Shown: positions 1-5,702 of the stretch, one piece after another
How positions within the stretch are numbered: position 1 is the stretch's first letter
Layout of the letters: each line of letters opens with the position of its first letter
NCBI GenBank assembly: GCA_016926135.1
Contig: JAFGPH010000067.1
Span: 1-7,575 of the forward strand
Direction of reading: 5' to 3'
From: Deltaproteobacteria bacterium
GTDB lineage: Bacteria; Desulfobacterota; DSM-4660; Desulfatiglandales; HGW-15
DNA length: 7,575 nucleotides
The notes under the pieces: generated by a model
Databases searched by the model: none
Told to the model about the DNA's origin: nothing
The model's input: the letters and a program-made list of their open reading frames with translations, nothing else
Program-made: the position numbers and the translations under genes

Positions 1-1
1 C

Positions 2-2194
2 GTACCCTCCAAGGCCTTTTCGGATACCACCCTGCTTTATCCGGGGATCGCGTTTCCGCGAAATCGCCTGGAGGCCAAGCTCGGCCGCCTCAGATACAGA
101 AAGGTGTCGCAGAAACCCGCAGCAAGGGGCGAGATGCGCTCCGGGCCCTCCGGACTGGAGATCTTTGTGCGGGACCTCCGAACCCCCGGCCGCGCGCGGG
201 AAGGGTTCCCGGTCAAGGTCGTGTTCGGCAAAAACCGGATCGAGTCCCTCACCCGTCTGGACACGGGCGAACCTCTGTCCCTGCTGGAACTGGAGCCTGA
301 AGAGCTCATGCGCTTCTTCGGTGCGGAACGGGAGGAGCGAAGGCTGGTCTCGATCGACCAGGTCCCGGAGCATGTCATCCACGCAGTGCTGGCCGCAGAG
401 GATGCGCGCTTCTTCCAGCACCCCGGCATGGACCTTCTGGGAATCCTCCGGGCGCTCCTGAGCAACCTGCGCCGCGGATCGATCCGGGAAGGGGGATCCA
501 CCATCACCCAGCAGCTCGCAAAGAACTATTTTCTCACACCGGAGAGAAGTCTCTCCCGGAAACTCAGGGAGATTCCCATCGCCCTCCTCATGGAGGCGAG
601 CTACTCCAAACGGGAAATCCTGGAGATCTACCTGAACGAGATCTACCTGGGCAGCAAGGGGTCGGTTTCCGTGAACGGGATCGGAGAGGCATCGTTCTTC
701 TACTTCGGGAAGCCCGTGGAAGACCTGAGCCCTGCCGAAGCGGCCACGATCGCGGGGCTCATCAAGGCCCCGAATCACTATTCTCCCTTTGTGAGCAGGG
801 AGCGCAGCCTGGGGCGAAGGAACGGGGTGCTGCGAGGCATGGCCGAGCGTGGCTGGCTTTCCGGGCCGGACCTCGAAACGGCCCTTGCCCGGCCCATGAA
901 AACCGCCGAGTACGAAACCTATGCCAGGCGCGCTCCCTACTTCATGGACTATCTCGCGCAGCAGCTCCGGGACCTGTATCCGGCGGAAGCCCTCACGGCA
1001 CTCGGACTCTCCATCCACACCACCCTGGACCCGGAGGTGCAGGAGGCGGCCGAACAGGCCCTTCGAAAGGGGATCGCGCGCCTGGAAAAGGCCCATCCCG
1101 GGCTCCGCCGCCGGGAGCCGGGTAAAAAGCTCCAGGCCGCCCTGGTGGTGCTGCAGCCCAAGACGGGATATGTGCTTGCCATGGTGGGAGGCCGCGACTA
1201 CGGGGAAAGCCAGTTCAACCGCATCACCCAGGCCCGCCGCCAGCCCGGGAGCGCCTTCAAGCCCTTTGTGTTCCATGCGGCCCTGGACGATTTCACGCCG
1301 GCCGACCTGCTCTCCAACGAGGACAAGGTATACCGCATCGGAGACCGGGAATGGAGGCCCGAGAACTACTCCGAAATCCCCGAGGCGCGGTTGAGCCTGA
1401 GAATGGCACTGGCAAAGTCCGTCAATCGAGCCACGGCCGATCTCACCGAAAGGATCGGCGTGGATCGAATCGTACAGACCGTGCCTTCCTTCGGTTTTTC
1501 CACTCCCCTCCCTCCTTACCCATCGATCAGCCTGGGTTCGGCCGAGGTGATTCCCCTGGAACTGGCCCGGGCGTACTGTGCCTTTGCAGCAGACGGGGTT
1601 CTGCCTGAACCCCTGTCGCTCAAGGAGGTGACGGACGAAGCCGGGAAGATCCTCGATCGGAGGCACCTGGCAGTGCGGAAGGCGACGACGGAGCAGAAGG
1701 CGTTTCTCATGAGTTCCATGCTGAGGAGCGTGGTCGAGAGCGGCACGGCCCGCTCCCTCAGGGGCATGGGGGTCTCTTTTCCGGTGGCGGGCAAGACAGG
1801 CACAACCAACGATTTCAGAGACGCCTGGTTTGTGGGTTACACCCCGGATATCCTGGCCCTCGTGTGGGTGGGCTTTGATGACGGCGCACCGATCCGGGCC
1901 TCGGGGTCGGCCGCAGCCCTGCCCGTCTTCGCAGACCTCCTGAAGGCGATTCCCCAGCACATCTCAGGCGAATGGTTTCAGGTCCCTCCGGGCGTGGTCA
2001 GCGAGACGGTCTGTCCGCTGAGCGGAGGCACGGCCCTGCCGGGCCGCTGTCCGGCGCCCGTGCAGGAGTATTTCCTCGCCGAGAACAGGCCCAAGGGCCC
2101 CTGCCCGCTCCACGGCGTTCGGGAAGCCCCCGGGTTCAAAGAGCAGGTGATGGAGGTGATCAAGGATGTCAAAGAGTTCTTCAGGTGGCGCTAG
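2..2194 (+). CDS. PBP1B-type bifunctional peptidoglycan glycosyltransferase/transpeptidase (5' end outside window)
   Basis: This class A penicillin-binding protein polymerises lipid II into glycan strands and cross-links them in the periplasm. The open frame runs to the left edge, so the start and membrane anchor lie upstream. The GTG at 104 is not the start, because family-like sequence continues before it. Of 730 visible residues, about 1-75 resemble the UB2H docking region of PBP1B. The GT51 domain follows, with the catalytic Glu in EDARFFQH (Glu codon 398-400) and GGSTITQQLAKN (from 491). The transpeptidase domain has nucleophile Ser in PGSAFKP (SxxK, Ser codon 1250-1252), SVN (1418-1426) and KTGT (1793-1804). 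All catalytic motifs are intact. The Cys-containing tail is short and no extra C-terminal domain is seen. The last 29 bases overlap the next gene, so the two form an operon. Family is certain; the PBP1B rather than 1A assignment rests on the UB2H-like region. Confidence 0.95.
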   Translation, partial: VPSKAFSDTTLLYPGIAFPRNRLEAKLGRLRYRKVSQKPAARGEMRSGPSGLEIFVRDLRTPGRAREGFPVKVVFGKNRIESLTRLDTGEPLSLLELEPEELMRFFGAEREERRLVSIDQVPEHVIHAVLAAEDARFFQHPGMDLLGILRALLSNLRRGSIREGGSTITQQLAKNYFLTPERSLSRKLREIPIALLMEASYSKREILEIYLNEIYLGSKGSVSVNGIGEASFFYFGKPVEDLSPAEAATIAGLIKAPNHYSPFVSRERSLGRRNGVLRGMAERGWLSGPDLETALARPMKTAEYETYARRAPYFMDYLAQQLRDLYPAEALTALGLSIHTTLDPEVQEAAEQALRKGIARLEKAHPGLRRREPGKKLQAALVVLQPKTGYVLAMVGGRDYGESQFNRITQARRQPGSAFKPFVFHAALDDFTPADLLSNEDKVYRIGDREWRPENYSEIPEARLSLRMALAKSVNRATADLTERIGVDRIVQTVPSFGFSTPLPPYPSISLGSAEVIPLELARAYCAFAADGVLPEPLSLKEVTDEAGKILDRRHLAVRKATTEQKAFLMSSMLRSVVESGTARSLRGMGVSFPVAGKTGTTNDFRDAWFVGYTPDILALVWVGFDDGAPIRASGSAAALPVFADLLKAIPQHISGEWFQVPPGVVSETVCPLSGGTALPGRCPAPVQEYFLAENRPKGPCPLHGVREAPGFKEQVMEVIKDVKEFFRWR
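2152..2160 (+). promoter_or_regulatory. Strong ribosome binding site within the PBP gene
   Basis: GGAGGTGAT closely matches the anti-Shine-Dalgarno complement and lies inside the last codons of the PBP gene. From the end of its GGAGGT core there are 8 bases to the ATG at 2166. It fixes the lipoprotein start and supports coupled synthesis of the two proteins. Confidence 0.8.
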
Positions 2195-2735
2195 AAGCCC
2201 GGATCCCGGTAGTTCTCGGAAGGGGGGCGGGACTTCTCTGAGGTTTCTCCCGGCGATGCTTCTTCTTGCCGGTCTCGCGGCGTTTTCCTCCTGTGCCGCG
2301 GTGCCGGATGCCCGTCCTCCTCACCGGCCTGAGCCTTCCACTCCTCCATCCAGGGAACCGGCTCCCGCACCAGCCCCGGTGCCTTTTCCGCCACCGCCAA
2401 CCCCGGCGCCGGCTCCTGCACCGAAGCGCGCAGAGCCCCCGCCGGCTCCTTCCCCTCGCCAGGTGGCCTCACGCCACCTCACGGAAGAGGCCCGGATTCT
2501 GCTGGAGAATGGGAAACCTGACGAGGCGATCCGAACCCTGGAGCGGGCGGTGAACCTCAACCCCACGCATGGCCCGAACTTCTACTATCTGTCTGAGGCC
2601 TGGATGATGAAGAAGGACCTTCGCCAGGCGAAGGAATTCAACCGGCTCGCCCTCCGCTATCTCGGAAACGATCCCCTATGGGGGCCCCGCGTGTCCCGGC
2701 AGGCGGAGAGGCTCAGGAAGGAATCGGGGAGATAA
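2166..2735 (+). CDS. Proline-rich-linker TPR lipoprotein, candidate PBP activator (LpoP-like)
   Basis: This is a 189-residue predicted lipoprotein. A charged N-region of about 25 residues precedes a hydrophobic stretch (27-40) ending in the lipobox-like FSSC, with Cys43 as the likely lipidated residue. Residues 48-99 form a Pro/Ala-rich linker. Residues about 104-135 and 138-169 form two TPR-like helical repeats, the first reading NGKPDEAIRTLERAVNLNP. The ATG at 2166 is chosen because GGAGGTGAT (2152-2160) sits 8 bases upstream of it. The ATG at 2256 would give a signal lacking positive charge and has no comparable site. The gene starts inside the synthase gene, so translation is probably coupled. 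From known biology, outer-membrane lipoproteins LpoB (Pro-rich linker) and LpoP (TPR, encoded beside PBP1b in Pseudomonas) activate PBP1b. Architecture and location suggest the same role here, but that is inference. It could instead be a generic TPR lipoprotein. Confidence 0.88.
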   Translation: MSKSSSGGARSPDPGSSRKGGGTSLRFLPAMLLLAGLAAFSSCAAVPDARPPHRPEPSTPPSREPAPAPAPVPFPPPPTPAPAPAPKRAEPPPAPSPRQVASRHLTEEARILLENGKPDEAIRTLERAVNLNPTHGPNFYYLSEAWMMKKDLRQAKEFNRLALRYLGNDPLWGPRVSRQAERLRKESGR

Positions 2736-2744
2736 AACATGTTG

Positions 2745-2798
2745 GAGGTTGGAGGAGGGAGGCTTGAGGCAAAAGACTTCTTGCCTCCAACCTCAAGC
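2745..2798. repeat. Overlapping inverted repeats of GGAGG-type units
   Basis: Ten bases after the lipoprotein stop, the 11-base GAGGTTGGAGG (2745-2755) is perfectly inverted at 2784-2794. GCTTGAGG (2762-2769) is inverted at 2791-2798, and GAGGCAA (2766-2772) at 2781-2787. The three pairings share bases, so they are mutually exclusive hairpins. No T-run follows, so this is not a classic terminator. It may be a dispersed intergenic repeat or a 3' end structure of the PBP operon. Confidence 0.6.
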
Positions 2799-2880
2799 GA
2801 AGCGATCCTCCAGCCTTGAACGATGGGCTTCGAATTCGGTTATGGGACCGAGGCAGCATTGGGTACCGGGAACCGGGAGA

Positions 2881-2943
2881 GTGTGTAGATTTTTGCCATT
2901 AGTTGGCAAGAGATTACCCGCTTATGGGTAATTTCCTACACAC
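2881..2943. repeat. Three-way-junction element (three nested perfect inverted repeats)
   Basis: An outer stem GTGTGTAG (2881-2888) / CTACACAC (2936-2943) encloses two hairpins: TTGCCA (2893-2898) / TGGCAA (2904-2909) with a 5-base loop, and ATTACCC (2913-2919) / GGGTAAT (2926-2932) with a 6-base loop. The second hairpin extends outward by a G-T, an A-T and a G-C pair to 2910-2935. Almost every base is paired, on either strand. No poly-T follows. It could be a structured RNA, a small non-autonomous mobile element or a protein-binding site. I do not recognise the family. Confidence 0.6.
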
Positions 2944-3021
2944 ATCAGGGCAAACGGCCGGCAGAGCCTAAATTTATGACGTTATTTCAATATATTTTGA
3001 GGCCTCCTCACTCTTGATTAA

Positions 3022-3036
3022 GGCATGGTATTTGCA
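3022..3036 (+). promoter_or_regulatory. Possible sigma-54 -24/-12 promoter element
   Basis: GGCATGGTATTTGCA has GG and GC separated by exactly 10 bases and keeps GGCA and TTGCA of the sigma-54 consensus TGGCAC-N5-TTGCA. It overlaps the ATG at 3025, so if it is real, the start of the small gene would have to lie further downstream. No activator-binding site was identified, so chance similarity is possible. Confidence 0.25.
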
Positions 3037-3372
3037 GAGTTTAATTCAATCTTGACCCGTTTCTGTCATGAAATTTTCGGTACACCTTGGGGAGGGATTG
3101 CCACGCAGATAGTCAGAAGGAAACCTCTTGTCATTCTTGAGATTTTCGGCAGGCGTGCCGTACTGAACAACAACGGGGGCGCCGAGGGAGCTTCTTTCAA
3201 CAGGAGAGAATCCCAGGACCGGAGGTCCGCCGACGAGAGACGGAAATGCGGCATCGACCGCAGGGCCTCCGAGCAGGGGAAGGACGGCATCGTGCTTCCA
3301 TTTTTCCCTGACCGACGCAGGGGTATGGACAGGCGATGCGGCTATGATCGAAGGGATTTTGTGAGCATTTGA
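3025..3372 (+). CDS. Hypothetical small protein with RRxxxD hexad repeats
   Basis: This 115-residue protein matches no enzyme or domain I know. Residues 1-50 are mixed hydrophobic and contain IVRRKPLVILEIFGRR. The rest carries two arginine blocks with six-residue spacing: about 60-80 (NRRESQDRRSADERR, then GIDRR) and 96-110 (PDRRRGMDRRCGYDRR). Between them lies a short hydrophobic spacer (IVLPFF). From memory, similar DRRxxxDRR runs occur in small proteins and tails of signalling proteins in deltaproteobacteria, with no settled role. There is no signal peptide or clear membrane helix. The ATG at 3025 lacks a good ribosome binding site and overlaps a sigma-54-like element, so the start is uncertain. 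The regular hexad pattern argues that the frame is real. Confidence 0.55.
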   Translation: MVFAEFNSILTRFCHEIFGTPWGGIATQIVRRKPLVILEIFGRRAVLNNNGGAEGASFNRRESQDRRSADERRKCGIDRRASEQGKDGIVLPFFPDRRRGMDRRCGYDRRDFVSI

Positions 3373-3394
3373 TCATGCTCGTGACATGTCAGGA

Positions 3395-3418
3395 GGGGGC
3401 ATCCTATAACCCCCTTTT
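3395..3418 (+). terminator. Weak intrinsic terminator candidate
   Basis: GGGGG (3395-3399) can pair with CCCCC (3410-3414), followed at once by TTTT (3415-3418), 22 bases after the hexad-repeat gene. The stem is only five G-C pairs and the T-run is short. The perfect palindrome AGCAATTGCT follows at 3421-3430. Confidence 0.4.
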
Positions 3419-3523
3419 CAAGCAATTGCTGCGATCAAGTGATATCAAAGAAATAGAGACCTGACCTGCCCGTGGGCGAGGGCTGCCGTCTCGTCCTTAT
3501 GGGGACGAAGGAGTGTCGGCGGG

Positions 3524-4576
3524 TCATATGATGCCCTTGAGCACACGAATAAATTCGTCATAATTCCGTTCGGTGTATCCGATGTGCCACTCCGCCTTGC
3601 GCGTAGCCGTTCTAGATGCGGAATACCACATCCGAATCCTGTTGTTGCCCGAATCGTGCAGAAGAGCGGAACGGTACAGATTCCCCCCGTCCCATGACCC
3701 ATGACGCCCGGCATTCAGGATGGGACGCCCATACGTAACCCAGTTGAGCCTGTCCTTCGATTTCGCAAAAAACAGGGTACAGGAGAAGCAGTTTTTGCCG
3801 GCCGGATAGCAGGCGGCAATCATCCAGTACTCCTTCTTGGAACCCACGTAGGTGACCTGGATATGCCACGGCAGGTAGCCCGGTTGAACAAAACGGACCC
3901 TTTCCGGCGCAGACCAACGGATGCCATCGGAAGAAAGGCGGAATTCGATGGTGTTGTCCTGGCCGTTCCAGCCCTTGTTCCCCGCATTGACGTACCACAT
4001 ACAAAACTTGTCGTCGGAAGGACTGTACAACAGGGACTGGCTCAACAGGGAATACACCGGCCGCGCGGAAAACAAAAGGTCCGTTTCGCTCCAATGCACC
4101 CCGTCACTCGATTTCAGACAATTCAGGAACGAGGCAGATCTGTCATTCGAATAGATATAGGTCAGCCAGAGTTGCTTTGTTCTGGGATGAAACAGAAGGT
4201 CCGGATCACAATTGTGTCCCACGGCCTCCCGTGGAACCAGGGGATTGGATGATCCTCGGGGTACCTCCCACCGCATGTTGTCATTGGAAGCCACCACACT
4301 GGGGTTCTCCAACGCCTCTCTGCTGTCCTTGTATGGGGTCATGGCCATCCAGTACCTGTAGCCCTTCCACCCTTCCGGAAAGTACTGAACAGCCGGATGG
4401 GTCTGTTGGCCCGATCCGTCAACCGTAGGGATGTCGAGATAGCTCATGGCGTTTGCGAAGGGAGTCTTTTGATCCGCTGCCACCATCGCCGGTCCCAAGG
4501 CCAGACCGGCGATCGTGCCCCATGCCCATACAAGAAAGCGCGCGAATGAAACAGGGTTCCGGGGAATTCGAATCAT
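3524..4576 (-). CDS. Secreted beta-propeller protein, GH43/GH32/sialidase-like fold
   Basis: This 350-residue protein has a probable signal peptide: basic start MIRIPR, hydrophobic core 10-30, and likely cleavage after VAA (32-34). The mature part contains recurring propeller-blade signatures of the type SxDGxxW: ASNDNMRW (97-103), SSDGVHW (156-162), SSDGIRW (215-221) and AKSKDRLNW (271-279). Around these are HPAVQYFPEGWKGYRYWMA (60-78), NPSVVAS and CDPDLLFHP (123-131). This pattern is typical of five-bladed propellers of glycosidase-like families (GH43, GH32, GH130, sialidases). I cannot name the substrate or assign catalytic acids, and it may be a non-enzymatic carbohydrate binder. The start is chosen because it gives the signal peptide; no strong ribosome binding site is visible. 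It is alone on its strand between unrelated genes, so context does not help. Confidence 0.85.
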   Translation of the reverse strand: MIRIPRNPVSFARFLVWAWGTIAGLALGPAMVAADQKTPFANAMSYLDIPTVDGSGQQTHPAVQYFPEGWKGYRYWMAMTPYKDSREALENPSVVASNDNMRWEVPRGSSNPLVPREAVGHNCDPDLLFHPRTKQLWLTYIYSNDRSASFLNCLKSSDGVHWSETDLLFSARPVYSLLSQSLLYSPSDDKFCMWYVNAGNKGWNGQDNTIEFRLSSDGIRWSAPERVRFVQPGYLPWHIQVTYVGSKKEYWMIAACYPAGKNCFSCTLFFAKSKDRLNWVTYGRPILNAGRHGSWDGGNLYRSALLHDSGNNRIRMWYSASRTATRKAEWHIGYTERNYDEFIRVLKGII

Positions 4577-4922
4577 CAGCCGCCTGCTCTTCTCACCCTG
4601 AATGGATCCCTTCCATGCGTATTCCTGGGAAACCGTTTTTGACCCATCAGAGTCGTCGACAATCTCCGTTTCCTCTGTTGTGGAACAATAGTTTTGTAAG
4701 GAGGGAGACTACTTCGTTTCGGCTGTCTGCACAAGTGGAGAAGGCCGAACTCCGGTTCGACAGGCACGGACAGGTAGCGGATCACACACTTGGGAACCTT
4801 TCCCCGGGGAAATGAAGAATGCTGGATTTGGGCTTCTGGTCAATCTCTTCTAAGGTCTGGGAGCGGGGGACATTCTTGAAAAATGGACTTTTTGTGGGAG
4901 TGTGCGGTGAGGGTGAAGATGA
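4577..4922. other. Gene-free stretch between divergent genes
   Basis: This spacer lies between the start of the minus-strand propeller gene and the RAYT gene, so it should hold promoters for both, but I find no convincing -35/-10 pair. It contains a perfect 14-base palindrome TTTCCCCGGGGAAA (4799-4812) and a small hairpin CGAAC/GTTCG (4746-4759). Small open frames here have no recognisable features. Confidence 0.55.
4799..4812. repeat. Perfect 14-bp palindrome
   Basis: TTTCCCCGGGGAAA is self-complementary with no spacer. It lies about 110 bases upstream of the RAYT gene. It could be a dimeric regulator site. It does not look like a typical REP hairpin, which has a loop. Confidence 0.45.
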
Positions 4923-5555
4923 GTGGAGGAGGCAGACACGGACAATGCCGGACAGGCTCGATTGGATGCCCCCGGCGTGCTGCACCATGTGATGGTGCGG
5001 GGAATCGAGAAATGCCGGATTGTGGACGATGCCAAAGACAGGCGGAGATTCCTTGCCCGCCTGGGGGATGCAGCCGTGTCAAAGGGAATGATCATTTACG
5101 CCTGGTCGCTGATGGGCAACCACGCCCATCTTTTGCTTTGGACCGGGCCCGTTGGGTTACCCTCCTTCACGAGAAGCTTGCTGACAGGATATGCCATTGA
5201 CTACAACCGCCGCCATGGCCGCCATGGTCATCTCTTCCAGAACCGCTACAAGTCCATCATGTGCGAGGAGGATGCATATTTCCGGGAACTGGTGCGCTAC
5301 ATTCACCTCAATCCCATCAGGGCGGGGCTAGTCAAGGGATTGGATCAACTGGACACCTATCGCTGGAGCGGCCATTCCATGCTGATGGGCGAAGTGGGGT
5401 ATGGGTGGCAGGACCGTGCATACGTCCTATCCTGGTTTGGCAGGAAGGAAAGGGATGCGCTGAGGGCATACCGGGAGTTCATGCAAGAGGGGCTTGCCCT
5501 TGGGAGGCGGCCCGACTGCTTGGGGTCACCACATCGGCTGTCGCCAAATGCCTGA
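4923..5555 (+). CDS. RAYT-type (REP-associated, Y1/HUH) transposase, probably decayed
   Basis: The 210-residue frame encodes a Y1_Tnp-like single-strand DNA transposase. Visible family marks are LDAPGVLHHVMVRGIE (14-29), the HUH metal site GNHAH (65-69), FQNRYKS (105-111) and the core RYIHLNPIRAG (125-135), where Tyr126 is the likely nucleophile. Such proteins mobilise or maintain REP-type palindromes. Two faults are visible. Relatives usually start MPRQARLD; here ATGCCG at 4945 is followed by GACAGGCTCG, one base short, so that ATG is out of frame and only a GTG at 4923 (GTGAGGG upstream) opens the frame. At the 3' end, family sequence stops after GRRPDC, and C-terminal-like sequence continues in another frame to 5593. 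The HUH and Tyr motifs are intact, so residual activity cannot be excluded. No cognate REP hairpins flank it. Confidence 0.8.
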   Translation: MEEADTDNAGQARLDAPGVLHHVMVRGIEKCRIVDDAKDRRRFLARLGDAAVSKGMIIYAWSLMGNHAHLLLWTGPVGLPSFTRSLLTGYAIDYNRRHGRHGHLFQNRYKSIMCEEDAYFRELVRYIHLNPIRAGLVKGLDQLDTYRWSGHSMLMGEVGYGWQDRAYVLSWFGRKERDALRAYREFMQEGLALGRRPDCLGSPHRLSPNA

Positions 5556-5593
5556 TGCAAGACCTAAGTACTGAGAGCTTTTCTGCAAATTGA
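5504..5593 (+). pseudogene. Frameshifted C-terminal remnant of the RAYT gene
   Basis: In a different frame from the transposase body, EAARLLGVTTSAVAKC is read from 5504, ending at the TGA at 5591-5593. It resembles the helix-turn-helix-like C-terminal segment of long RAYT proteins (pattern VARxLGVxxSAV). About 90 residues that normally separate it from the GRRP segment appear to be missing. Both frames share bases 5502-5516, as expected for a deletion between short similar sequences. The assignment rests on my recall of the family, not an alignment. Confidence 0.5.
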
Positions 5594-5645
5594 CGAAGAC
5601 CCCTTTGCCTTTAGTCCACTTAGTCAACAACGCCCCTCAAATCCT

Positions 5646-5673
5646 TTGACATTTTTCCCCAATAGGTCATAAT
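5646..5673 (+). promoter_or_regulatory. Sigma-70-type promoter of the toxin-antitoxin operon
   Basis: A perfect -35 TTGACA (5646-5651) is followed after 16 bases by CATAAT (5668-5673), five of six matches to the -10 consensus. It lies 30 bases upstream of the antitoxin ATG. The -10 sits inside a palindrome, suggesting repressor control. A direct repeat TTAGTC (5611-5616 and 5620-5625) lies just upstream. Confidence 0.75.
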
Positions 5674-5677
5674 GACC
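5665..5677. promoter_or_regulatory. Operator candidate overlapping the -10
   Basis: GGTCAT-A-ATGACC is a perfect 6+1+6 inverted repeat covering the -10 hexamer. A further half site GGTCA occurs at 5693-5697, just before the antitoxin start. Phd/YefM-type antitoxins bind such palindromes with their toxins to repress their own operon, so this is the likely autoregulation site. Confidence 0.6.
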
Positions 5678-5702
5678 ATATCGACAGGGAGAGGTCACGG
5701 GC

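Larger units (their letters stand above)
2736..3024. other. Gene-free intergenic stretch
   Basis: Between the lipoprotein stop and the small hexad-repeat gene I see no convincing gene. It holds the GGAGG-type inverted repeats (2745-2798), the three-way-junction element (2881-2943), and an AT-richer part at about 2968-3000 that might hold a promoter but has no good -35/-10 pair. A short palindrome, TGAGG/CCTCA around CCT, lies at 2998-3010. Open frames here are short and lack family features. Confidence 0.6.

Noticed and set aside
104..106. GTG at 104 as the PBP start
   Set aside because: The frame stays open to the window edge and the upstream residues fit the UB2H-like region; a class A PBP also needs an N-terminal membrane anchor, which is absent after 104.
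37..507. Minus-strand open frame of 156 residues opposite the PBP gene
   Set aside because: It lies antisense to the conserved glycosyltransferase coding sequence, is arginine/serine rich as expected for a GC-rich shadow frame, and has no domain.
2256..2258. ATG at 2256 as the start of the TPR lipoprotein
   Set aside because: It would leave a signal peptide with no positive charge and no clear ribosome binding site, while the ATG at 2166 has a strong one.
2881..2943. Hammerhead ribozyme, purine riboswitch or integron attC site
   Set aside because: The hammerhead core CTGATGA and GAAA are absent, the junction is too tight for a purine aptamer with its long conserved joining strands, and there are no GTTRRRY/RYYYAAC attC cores.
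3468..3508. Terminator for the propeller gene (GCCCgtGGGC at 3468-3477 and TCGTCC/GGACGA at 3491-3508)
   Set aside because: Stems are short and no T-run follows on the minus strand.
3701..4252. Plus-strand open frame of 183 residues opposite the propeller gene
   Set aside because: It is antisense to a clear secreted protein and shows no family motif or start signal.
5261..5593. A separate 110-residue plus-strand gene
   Set aside because: Its first two thirds overlap the conserved RAYT body in another frame; only the last 30 codons have family-like content, as the shifted tail of that gene.
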